Shown here piece by piece: positions 26,031 to 33,557 of a DNA stretch of 50,251 nucleotides. The notes under the pieces are model-generated. The model saw only the letters and a program-made list of their open reading frames with translations. It was not told where the DNA came from and did not search any database. Within the stretch, counting starts at the first letter, position 1, and the number at the start of each line of letters is the position of its first letter. The position numbers were made by a program, and so were the translations under genes. This stretch comes from Desulfococcaceae bacterium (GTDB lineage Bacteria > Desulfobacterota > Desulfobacteria > Desulfobacterales > Desulfosalsimonadaceae), in the NCBI GenBank assembly GCA_030145385.1, contig JAQYVU010000022.1, forward strand, positions 1 through 50,251. The letters run 5' to 3'.

Positions 26031-27980
26031 TTATTCAGGCGGATTTTCTTTGGCAAACAAAGCAACCACACCGTCTGAATCATTTGTTTGATCATTTGGG
26101 AGTGGCTTGCCGGTGGTCGGACTGATTTTTATTTTAATCATGTTATCCGGTACATCAAAGTATTCATATTCCTGATTTTCAAGGGCATTTTTCATAAACT
26201 CTATCCAGATGGGAAGTGCTGCCCGGGCTCCGGTTTCTTTTGCCCCCAGTGTGGAAAAATCATCACATCCCACCCAGACGCCGGTGGCAATCGTTGGTGA
26301 AAATCCGATAAAAAGCGCATCTTTATAGTTGTTGGTGGTACCGGTTTTGCCGGCAACAGGCCGATGGATTGATTTTGCCTTCTTTCCGGTACCTTCCAAA
26401 ATAACGCCTTCCAGTATATTGCTCATAATCGCAGCGTTTTCACGGGACATGGCAATCCGTTTTTCCGTAGCCGGTTTCCAGATACTCTGGTTGCCGTCAT
26501 CTAAGACATCGACAATGCAATAAGGATGAATATAAATTCCCTGATTGGGAAAAACTGCGTATGCAGCGGTTAATTCGGTTAAATTGATTTCAGATGTTCC
26601 CAGAGCCAGGGACAGGTACGGCGACAGTCTGGATTGAATCCCCAGTTTTCTTGCAAAATCGATCACGCTGGAAATCCCAAGCTGATCAATCAGCCGGACA
26701 GCCGGGATATTTTCCGAATGGGTGAGTGCTTTACGTAAAGTGATTTCACCCTGGTATGTTTTTGAAAAATTTTCAGGCTGCCATGGTTTATTTTTTTTTG
26801 CTCCCGGAAAAGAGACCGGGGCGTCAAGGATCAAAGACGACTGGTTAAATCCCTGTTCTATTGCATGGGCATATAAAATTGGTTTAAACGCGGAACCCGG
26901 TTGGCGGCGCGCAGCAGTTGCCCGGTTAAAAGGGCTTTTGCTGTAGTCATTTCCTCCGGACATGGCAATAATGCCGCCTGTCCGGACATCGATTGAGATA
27001 AGCGCTCCCTGAGGTCTGGCTTTTAAAGCAGGTGCTTTTTTTCGTCGGTTTTGCAGATTTTCAATCCCATGGGCAATGGCCAGGTCTGAGGCGTTTTGCA
27101 GTTTGGAAGAAAGGGTTGTATAGACAGTCAGTCCGCCGGTATATAATCGCGTTGGGCCGATTTCCTTTTCCAGGATCTTTTTTACATAATCCACAAAATA
27201 GGGGGCTTTGGAAACGGTAATTTTTTTAACCGCAACAAAGGGTTTTTCCGCAGCTTTTTTGTACTGGTCGTCTGTAATGGCGCCGGTGACCCGCATCTGT
27301 TTTAAGACGATATTTCTTCTTTTGACCGCCAGTTCCGGGTTGGCCAGCGGCGAATAGGCGGACGGGGCTTTAGGCATGGCCGCTATCATGGCGCAATCCG
27401 ATAGATCCAGATTTGTTACGGGTTTTCCGAAAAAAATCCGGGCCGCAGATTCAACGCCATAAGCGCCGCTGCCCAGGTAAATCTGGTTCAGGTAGAGTTC
27501 CAGGATTTCATCTTTGGTATACCGGCGTTCCAGCTGGATTGCCATAAGCGCTTCTTTAATTTTCCGCAAAATGGTTTTTTGCGGAGACAGAAAAAGCGTT
27601 TTGGAAAGCTGCTGGGTGATGGTGCTGGCACCCTGGACAAAGCCGCCTGCCAGAATATCGGTTATGATTGCCCGGGCAATTCCCTTCAGGTCAATGCCGC
27701 TGTGCGTGTAAAACTGTCGGTCTTCGGCTGTAATTAACGCTTTTTGGAGATATTCGGGAATTTTATCCAAAGGAACAGGATCTCGTTTTTCCCTGTAGAG
27801 TTCGGCCAGAAGTTTATTATCTGTTGAATAAATCCTTGTGATGGCCGATGGGGTATATGTTTCCAGTGATCGGATCTGCGGCAGGTCCCGGATCATGAAT
27901 AAAAACATGCCGGCAATGCTTCCGCACGCGATAGCCGTGAAAAGCAGGATAAAACCGGTGATGTATAAGCGTTTGTTCAT
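26031..27980 (-). CDS. Class A penicillin-binding protein 1A
   Basis: This 649-residue bifunctional peptidoglycan synthase has one N-terminal membrane helix (8-30). The GT51 glycosyltransferase domain carries catalytic E86 in TAEDRQFYTHSGID, then GASTITQQLSKTLFLS and QIYLGSGAYGVESAA. The transpeptidase domain has S363 and K366 in PGSAFKP, the SEN motif in THSENIPAVRL, and K545 in GKTGTT. It is shorter than E. coli PBP1a (850) because it lacks the inserted OB-type domain. It acts in the periplasm on lipid II. The tRNA gene starts 88 bp upstream on the opposite strand. Confidence 0.96.
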   Translation of the reverse strand: MNKRLYITGFILLFTAIACGSIAGMFLFMIRDLPQIRSLETYTPSAITRIYSTDNKLLAELYREKRDPVPLDKIPEYLQKALITAEDRQFYTHSGIDLKGIARAIITDILAGGFVQGASTITQQLSKTLFLSPQKTILRKIKEALMAIQLERRYTKDEILELYLNQIYLGSGAYGVESAARIFFGKPVTNLDLSDCAMIAAMPKAPSAYSPLANPELAVKRRNIVLKQMRVTGAITDDQYKKAAEKPFVAVKKITVSKAPYFVDYVKKILEKEIGPTRLYTGGLTVYTTLSSKLQNASDLAIAHGIENLQNRRKKAPALKARPQGALISIDVRTGGIIAMSGGNDYSKSPFNRATAARRQPGSAFKPILYAHAIEQGFNQSSLILDAPVSFPGAKKNKPWQPENFSKTYQGEITLRKALTHSENIPAVRLIDQLGISSVIDFARKLGIQSRLSPYLSLALGTSEINLTELTAAYAVFPNQGIYIHPYCIVDVLDDGNQSIWKPATEKRIAMSRENAAIMSNILEGVILEGTGKKAKSIHRPVAGKTGTTNNYKDALFIGFSPTIATGVWVGCDDFSTLGAKETGARAALPIWIEFMKNALENQEYEYFDVPDNMIKIKISPTTGKPLPNDQTNDSDGVVALFAKENPPE

Positions 27981-28024
27981 AAATTTAAATACGTTGTTTT
28001 GTCAGAAAACAGTCTTTATTTTTC

Positions 28025-28053
28025 TTGACAGTAAAACAGATTTGATGTTAACA
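28025..28053 (+). promoter_or_regulatory. Likely promoter of tRNA-Val
   Basis: A perfect -35 box TTGACA lies at 28025-28030. Seventeen bases further is TTAACA (28048-28053), a weak -10. The predicted transcript would start a few bases before the mature tRNA end at 28069. Confidence 0.5.
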
Positions 28054-28068
28054 AAACCTTAACTTTAA

Positions 28069-28144
28069 AGGCGCGTAGCTCAGTTGGCAGAGCGCTACCT
28101 CGACACGGTAGAAGTCATCAGTTCAAGTCTGATCGTGCCTACCA
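28069..28144 (+). tRNA. tRNA-Val (GAC), CCA encoded, with C33
   Basis: The cloverleaf closes fully in 76 nt. The acceptor stem AGGCGCG/CGTGCCT has one G-T pair, and the D-stem is GCTC/GAGC. The anticodon stem CTACC/GGTAG encloses the loop TCGACAC. The variable loop is 5 nt. The T-stem ATCAG/CTGAT encloses TTCAAGT, followed by A73 and an encoded CCA. In this fold the anticodon is GAC, reading GUC and GUU (valine). Position 33 is C, whereas U is almost universal. The short variable loop rules out serine for the alternative CGA reading. Identity is therefore valine with good but not complete certainty. Confidence 0.92.
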
Positions 28145-28154
28145 GAATATTCAA

Positions 28155-28186
28155 GGGTTTACAGTTTATGCTGTAAACCCTTTTTT
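28155..28186 (+). terminator. Rho-independent terminator of tRNA-Val
   Basis: GGGTTTACAG (28155-28164) pairs perfectly with CTGTAAACCC (28171-28180) around a 6-nt loop, followed by TTTTTT (28181-28186). It lies 10 nt after the CCA end, a textbook intrinsic terminator. Confidence 0.93.
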
Positions 28187-28834
28187 ATTTGTGACCATTT
28201 CAAAAATATTTATTTATATTACATCTTTTCTCAAGAAGCAATAAACTCGAAATTAAATTTTTAATAAGTCCTTGATGTGAATATTTTTATGCCCGATTTT
28301 TTGAATCCCGGCTTGGCGTTGAGAATCCAACGATTATCGGGTTCCGTGTGCATAGCGATGTAAAGGTTTTTTCAAAATTAGACAGCCCCGAGATCCAGTA
28401 TGCCATCAAAAAGCAGGAAGTGTTCCGCTATTCTTATAGTGCGCGCCTCTGAGAATATCTTGTTGTGGAGACTCGTTCCGATGTGTGCGCCTAATCCCCG
28501 ATTCCTGTATGTCATCCCGTACCTTCGCGGTGTTCCGTCGTGACATGGTCGCTTCCTCCCGAAGTATCGTCACCGATATTTCTTTGCCATACCGCTAAAT
28601 CCTTCGCCTCCATCGGTCTGGATCTAAGACTTGCCAAATATCGAAATATCATGATATATTTGGCACACTTTTAAGAACATGTGCCGTGCCGGCACACAAA
28701 TCCCTGCTTCCGACTCGGTTCCCTCACGGTATATCTCAACCGTTATGTATATTTCAGCTAAAAAATTCTATTGGTTCTCAAAAAGGCTTAATATGGATCT
28801 GATTTAAAACGTTTCAAGTCTCTAAAGGAGCATA
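28187..28834. other. 650-bp region with degraded coding fragments and hairpins
   Basis: No intact gene was found. On the plus strand about 28283-28453, an open frame without a start reads RFFESRLGVENPTIIGF, then RVHSDVKVFSKLDSPEIQYA and KKQEVFRYSYSARL before TGA. It looks like a C-terminal coding remnant of unknown family. GCCAAATAT (28633-28641) and ATATTTGGC (28656-28664) form a 9-bp hairpin, and GTGCCGGCAC near 28690 is a short palindrome. The region appears to be a decayed insertion between the tRNA and the next gene. Confidence 0.4.
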
Positions 28835-29731
28835 ATGATCGACATAAAGACATTGATATTATCTATTATGCTTGTCAGTATATTTTTCTGCATCGCATTT
28901 TTTATATACAGTCTGGAGCAAAAAACCTACCGAGGATTTAGCTTATGGAGTTTTAGTACACTGATTATGGCATTGGGCTTTTTAGCGATAATTCTGCGTG
29001 GAACGATTCCGGTCGGATTAAGCGTTTTTGCTGTGAATGGCCTTTTTACCTTGGTTGCTGTGATCCGTCTGGATGCAATTAAACGCTTTCTGGTGGACAA
29101 AAGTCTAAATAAATTATTGTATACTATCCCGATCTTCGTTGCTCTTGCCAGCAGTATCTTCTATTTTGCCGTTGACCTGATTGAGATCCGAACTTTTATT
29201 GTAAGTGTTGCCCTTTTTATATTATCCGTTTTGATTTCATGGGATCTGATTCGGTATTCACCACTCGAAAATAGGCTGCTTTACTATTCGGCCGGCATTT
29301 TTATTGCGTTCCGGGGCTTAACAGTATTGGCTCGGGCCTTTTTATGGCAGGCTGATACCCAGCATAATATTTTTGATAACAGCATCTGGTCCTCAATCCA
29401 GTTAGAATTTGGCTTGATTAGCGAAATCGGGCAGAACGTAATTTTTTTAATGATGAACAGTAAACGGGCTGAGGCGAATTTTAACCAAGCCGAGTCAAAA
29501 CTAAATTCTACGGTTATTGATCTGAAAAAAGCGCTGTCAGAGGTTAAAAAACTTCAAGGTATTTTACCGATTTGTTGATACTGTAAGAAAATTCGGGACG
29601 ACCAGGGTGCCTGGCAAGGCATAGAAAAATACGTTCATGAACGTTCCGATGCTCAGTTCAGCCATGGGATCTGCCCTGAGTGTGCAAAAAAATATTATCC
29701 GGATATCGATATATACGGTGAAAGCGAATAA
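28835..29731 (+). CDS. Six-helix membrane protein with CxxC...CPxC domain, interrupted by in-frame TGA
   Basis: From ATG 28835 (AAAGGAG site just before), 247 codons encode about six membrane helices, then a coiled-coil linker (KRAEANFNQAESKLNS.., LKKALSEVKKLQ). The conserved domain begins GILPIC and meets TGA at 29576-29578. The same frame continues without a break to TAA at 29729-29731. It reads YCKKIRDDQGAW, IEKYVHERSD, FSHGICPECAKKYYP, which is the rest of the domain present intact at 6203-6724. With TGA read through, the product is 298 residues with C247, residue 248, C250, C280 and C283. At the TGA position the related protein has Ala, and Ser or Ala is usual in the family. Three readings are possible: selenocysteine, other readthrough, or a recent nonsense mutation (TCA to TGA needs one change). 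A CCAGG-GTG-CCTGG hairpin lies 23-36 nt after the TGA. Confidence 0.7.
29602..29614 (+). promoter_or_regulatory. SECIS-like hairpin downstream of in-frame TGA
   Basis: CCAGG (29602-29606) pairs with CCTGG (29610-29614) around the 3-nt loop GTG. The loop begins 29 nt after the TGA, and its first base is G. Published bacterial SECIS consensus rules ask for a stem of at least four pairs, a small loop with a G near its 5' side, and a loop 16-37 nt from UGA; this hairpin fits. The stem is short and lies in GC-rich coding sequence, so chance is a serious alternative. Confidence 0.35.
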
Positions 29732-30203
29732 CGTTTATGATAAATCTGCTTGATAAGCATAGTGTCATATAACGAACCACGATCTTATCTGCCACTGGTG
29801 CAGACGCAATAAAGCCGTGATGCACAGTTCAACCGTTTGAAAAGTGCTCACGGTCAAGCTCTATCCCGTCAATGCAGAATACAATAGCAAGCGGCACCAG
29901 GGAAAATTATACACACACAGGATATAGTGTTTTCACTCACTCATTTCGATTTTGGTTATTCTTCATATATTAGAAAAAACTTAAGACTCTTTTTGGGGAT
30001 CTTCACCAATAGGAGTAGGCGTGGCTACTTTATACATCCGTATTTTTAATAAAAATGCTGATTATCGAGTCTTTTATATTTTTATTTTTCTTCACTGACA
30101 CAATATATTGGGTCACACAGAAATATTCCAAAAATGATTACATTCTCATTCACAGCTTCCCGCGCTTTGCAAATGAACGGATTGAATTGGATAGAAAACC
30201 GGA
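29732..30203. other. 470-bp intergenic region without a recognised gene
   Basis: A short plus-strand frame near 29771 reads HDLICHWCRRNKAVMHSS and then stops; it has no ribosome site and is not called. No hairpin terminator or promoter was identified with confidence. Base composition is AT-rich towards 30050-30130. Confidence 0.35.
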
Positions 30204-31133
30204 TTAGCTACCGTATTTTCTAAATAAACCGGTTAGTGTTTCGAGGTATTGATCTTGAAATACCAGGTTGTTCTGGCTGGTAATATTGTCCAGGGCCAGA
30301 TCAATATAGGGGCGTATGTCAATGCCATATCGGTTAATCCCCGCCGTATTGGCCCTGTCAAGAACCAGCACAGCGTAGTAATCCGTTAAACACCGGATGG
30401 CCGAGCTCCTGCGGAATAAATAGCTTTTGCCGGCAAACGTGTTCATAAAAAAGCCGGCATACTCGTATAAAGTGTTTAATGATACGCAGGGTTCGTCGTC
30501 ATTTTTGCAACAATCTCCGGTCACATAATAGGTATAAAAATCTGCCATGGCATGTTCTATCACGTCGTTTTCAGTTGCCATGATGTTTTTGACCATTTCA
30601 ATCCTGTCTTTTTGTAATATCCGGTAAAAATGGGCCAGGTTATGCTTTAAGCTGACAAGATCCCGTGTCTCATCAACGATCATGGGCGGATTTGCGGCCA
30701 ATGCCCGAACCATCTGAAGGAACACGTCTGAGGGATTTTTTTCGTTTTTATTGACACCGATATAGGAATTCTGCTGCAAATAATTGAAAAAAGATGTGAT
30801 TTTGTTTTTCATGGCATCGCATGAGTGATCCGGCTCCGAAGAAACAATTGGCTGGGGCTTGCCGAAAACTTCTGTGATGCGATCATCTGAAACAGCCGGT
30901 GGTTCTATCATTGCCAGTTTATTCTGCAACTGGATGATTTTGTATTCAAGATCCGCGCTTTCTTCCGCCATTTTTTGCTGTTGATGCAGTACAGCGGTTT
31001 GAACTTCATTTTCATGCCATTTCATGAATTGACGATATCCCATATAGCCGATTGCCGCGGAAACCACTATCGCAGTTATAATAACGGCAATGCGCTTTTC
31101 ATGATTTGTTGTTTCCGGCAGGTCATAGTCCAT
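30204..31133 (-). CDS. Membrane-anchored coiled-coil hypothetical protein
   Basis: The 309-residue protein has a short cytoplasmic N-terminus, one membrane helix at about 14-33 (IAVIITAIVVSAAIGYMGY) and a coiled coil at about 38-75 (ENEVQTAVLHQQQKMAEESA, LEYKIIQLQNKL). A Pro-rich linker is followed by a helical domain of about 200 residues with Cys in GDCCKNDDEPC. The C-terminal part (YIDLALDNI, LETLTGLFRKYG) looks like repeated helices. No family is recognised. The protein probably faces the periplasm with its large domain. It lies in the same direction as the radical SAM gene, which ends its upstream neighbour side, with 159 bp between. Confidence 0.78.
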   Translation of the reverse strand: MDYDLPETTNHEKRIAVIITAIVVSAAIGYMGYRQFMKWHENEVQTAVLHQQQKMAEESADLEYKIIQLQNKLAMIEPPAVSDDRITEVFGKPQPIVSSEPDHSCDAMKNKITSFFNYLQQNSYIGVNKNEKNPSDVFLQMVRALAANPPMIVDETRDLVSLKHNLAHFYRILQKDRIEMVKNIMATENDVIEHAMADFYTYYVTGDCCKNDDEPCVSLNTLYEYAGFFMNTFAGKSYLFRRSSAIRCLTDYYAVLVLDRANTAGINRYGIDIRPYIDLALDNITSQNNLVFQDQYLETLTGLFRKYGS

Positions 31134-31292
31134 GGTGAATCCTTCCTTGATTATAAAATGATTGGGGAAGACGCAGAAAACATTTTAATAACCGAATGGT
31201 TAAGCCTCATCATAAAAAAATAATTTTTACGCGTCAAGTGCCGGGGTGAGGCAGCAATATATTAACTTGCTGAAATAAATATTTTTAATTGA

Positions 31293-32870
31293 TTAATAAA
31301 AATAATCAAAAAACAGCCGGACCATGTCATTATCCATATTGGGAACCGGAATAATTGATCGGGACCCATTTTTCTTAACAAGGGTGTAAAGCTTTTTTTC
31401 TTGTGTGATTTTTTGGATTAATATTTCTTCTTCTTTTGATTTTATTCCCGATTTTAAAAGATTGACAAACCGGCTCAACCGGAACGCGGTGACCAGTTCG
31501 GCGGTGGTCAGGGACTGATTCCAGGCAAACGCGGAGGATCCGGCGCAAAGGAAGGGGGGGTATTTGTCAAAGCGGGCCTTATCAGTGAAATCCGGAATCC
31601 CTGGGACCGGGTAAAAAAGGGAAATCCCGATGCGTGTGGGATGCTTGGCCAGATATGCAATATTGGCCGCTACTGTTTTTTTTGAATCTTTTTTAAAGCC
31701 GCAGATAAAATAGGTGATGCTCTGGATGTTCTGCCTGTCCAGAATTCGGACCACTTGTTCATACAGGGGAAGCGTGGAATCCCTTTGTTCGTTTTCAAGA
31801 ATCGGCAGATGGGTGGAGGCAATCGACAGGTTAAATTGTTTCATTCCCAGATCGATCAGGATTTTGACCAGATCGGGGGTAAGTTTCGTATAATCCACAC
31901 CGTTTTCAGCCAAAAAATAAACCCGGGTAAATTTTTTTTTAAATGCTTTTAAAATGGATAAAAAATATTCCGGAGCCAGAAGGAGATTGTCATCCTCAAA
32001 ATTAATATAAACCGGTTTTTCTCTGTCTTCGGGGTTGAGGGAAATATCGGCCAGGCCTTTTTGAATCTTATTGATTGGAACGACCCTGAATTCGCGGCCA
32101 TGACACAGAAAATTTGAACAGAACCGGCATCTTTTCGGGCATCCCCGGGATAAAGATGTTGTAAAATAAATGGCTTTTTTAGTCTCATTGGTCTTTTTCA
32201 GGACAAACGCAACCTCATCTGCATGTGTCTGTTTTTTTATGAGCGGCGCTATAATGCGGCCGGTGTTTTTTTGGTAAAGGTTGGGAACCCCGCCAGCAAC
32301 ACCGGGTAAATTTTTCCCGGTTGATCTCAGGGCGTTTAAAAAAGACGGAATAGAGACTTCCGCTTCACCGGTCAGCGCAAAATCAATATTCGGGTTCCGG
32401 ACAAAAAAATCAGGATACGCACTGACCCCTGCGCCGCCGACTGCAATGGCAATTTCCGGCCGGATGGCCCGAATATGGGATGCCAGCTCTATTGCTGAAT
32501 CGGCGTAGCAAAAAGCAAAGCAGGATATAAACACAATGTCCGGCAAAGAAGCAATGATCTGATCCGCGCATTGGCAAAGCGGCGGGCCGAAACGCTGATA
32601 CCGGGTAAAAAATGAGAGCCTGCCTTGCTCGTTTTCAATGATGTGGGGTTTTAAATAATCAAGTGTTTTTGGCAGCCGAAGTTGCCCGCCTTTTTTTTTC
32701 TGATGCGGGAAATTAAATAATTGAACCTCACAACCATTTTCCAGCAGAAGGGTGTATAAAATTTCACTGCCCAATATTGAAAACCGGTGCCGTGTAAAAT
32801 AAAAATCAAACACAGGCGGAACGGCAATAGTTGCCTTTAATGGTTTTTTTTCATGAATTCGAATTGTCAA
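31293..32870 (-). CDS. B12-binding-type radical SAM protein
   Basis: The 525-residue protein has an N-terminal cobalamin-binding-like Rossmann region. DIVFISCFAFCYADSAIELA is followed by EIAIAVGGAGVSAYPD and FALTGEAEVSIPSFL, without a clear DxHxxG cobalt-ligand motif. The radical SAM core has C244, C248 and C251 in SRGCPKRCRFCSNF, then NFEDDNLLLAPEYF and the later barrel strands. The family (class B/BchE-like) includes methylases and ring-forming enzymes as well as members of unknown chemistry. The N-terminal fold may bind corrinoid base-off or not at all. No substrate clue comes from neighbours. Confidence 0.88.
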   Translation of the reverse strand: MTIRIHEKKPLKATIAVPPVFDFYFTRHRFSILGSEILYTLLLENGCEVQLFNFPHQKKKGGQLRLPKTLDYLKPHIIENEQGRLSFFTRYQRFGPPLCQCADQIIASLPDIVFISCFAFCYADSAIELASHIRAIRPEIAIAVGGAGVSAYPDFFVRNPNIDFALTGEAEVSIPSFLNALRSTGKNLPGVAGGVPNLYQKNTGRIIAPLIKKQTHADEVAFVLKKTNETKKAIYFTTSLSRGCPKRCRFCSNFLCHGREFRVVPINKIQKGLADISLNPEDREKPVYINFEDDNLLLAPEYFLSILKAFKKKFTRVYFLAENGVDYTKLTPDLVKILIDLGMKQFNLSIASTHLPILENEQRDSTLPLYEQVVRILDRQNIQSITYFICGFKKDSKKTVAANIAYLAKHPTRIGISLFYPVPGIPDFTDKARFDKYPPFLCAGSSAFAWNQSLTTAELVTAFRLSRFVNLLKSGIKSKEEEILIQKITQEKKLYTLVKKNGSRSIIPVPNMDNDMVRLFFDYFY

Positions 32871-33008
32871 TTGCTTCAGCTCGGGCGGATGGTCGTTGAT
32901 TCATGCCTTAAAATGGGTCCGTTTTTTTAGCTGATATAGACAGTATCATTTTTGTCCGCATTTCTCATGAAAAATTTCGTTCAGGCATAAATTATCCGTC
33001 TATCTCTT

Positions 33009-33130
33009 TCAGGTGTGCCGGGAAAGTCCCAGCGATTTGCGGATGCGGCTGAGCAGTATTTTTTCCTTGTCGTTGAATGCCTGGTCAGCCAGGGCGATCT
33101 GTTCTGCAATTTTAATGGCCGCAGCCGGGC
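33009..33130 (-). pseudogene. C-terminal fragment resembling TerB
   Basis: The minus strand reads AAAIKIAEQIALADQAFND and KEKILLSRIRKSLGLSRHT, then TGA (33009-33011). The pattern (A-I-x-I-A..ADGxFxxxEKxLLxRI..xLGL) is the usual end of TerB-like domains. The rest of the gene is missing: the opposite strand changes to an aminotransferase fragment at about 33130. It is a short relic, and the assignment is by pattern only. Confidence 0.5.
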
Positions 33131-33521
33131 AGTTGAATGATCTTGTTTGTATCTGCCCTTCGTCTCCCCAGGCAGGGGCTGCCGGAGGCATTACCGAAAT
33201 CAAGGAAGAGTATTATGAAAATATCCGAACCAGTTATGAGAAAAAACGAGACATGATCTGCGCTGCATTGGACCCGGTGGGATAACCCCGTTTATACCGG
33301 AAGGGTCGTATTATGTCCTGGCCGATACGACCAAGGTTGCCGGAGAAACGGCGCTTGAAAAGGCCATGCATATCCTTGAGAAAACCAACGTGGCTTCTGT
33401 TCCGGGCAACGCGTTTTATGAAAATGCCGGCACGAATCTGGTCCGGTTTTGTTTTGCAAAAGACGACCATATTATTGAAAAAGCATATCGCCGGATTACA
33501 GACGCTGGAAATTTTTTTTAA
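33130..33521 (+). pseudogene. C-terminal fragment of a class I aminotransferase with frameshift
   Basis: The plus strand reads LNDLVCICPSSPQAGAAGGI, EIKEEYYENIRTSYEKKRDM and ICAALDPVG, then TAA in that frame. One base earlier a new frame continues GITPFIPEGSYYVLADTT, ALEKAMHILEKTNVASVPGN, AFYENAGTNLVRFCFAKDD, IIEKAYRRI, ending at 33521. This is the small-domain half of a PLP aminotransferase (PFIPEGSYYVLAD, VPGxxF, VRFCFA). The PLP-lysine half is missing and the join has a frameshift near 33278. It is a non-functional relic abutting the TerB-like fragment. Confidence 0.82.
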
Positions 33522-33557
33522 GAGGTATTTTCCACAGATTACATTTTCTGATGGTCA

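Noticed and set aside
28406-28546. 46-codon minus-strand frame beginning MSRRNTAKVRDD with a GGAGG-like site
   Set aside because: It overlaps a coding-like remnant on the plus strand, has no recognisable motif, and lies in a decayed region. Not enough support.
28190-28834. Possible CRISPR array or phage attachment site next to the tRNA
   Set aside because: There are no regularly spaced repeats, no integrase gene and no duplicated tRNA 3' end in the window.
29771-29840. Short CHWC-containing frame after the TGA-interrupted gene
   Set aside because: It stops after about 20 codons, has no start site and no conservation could be judged.
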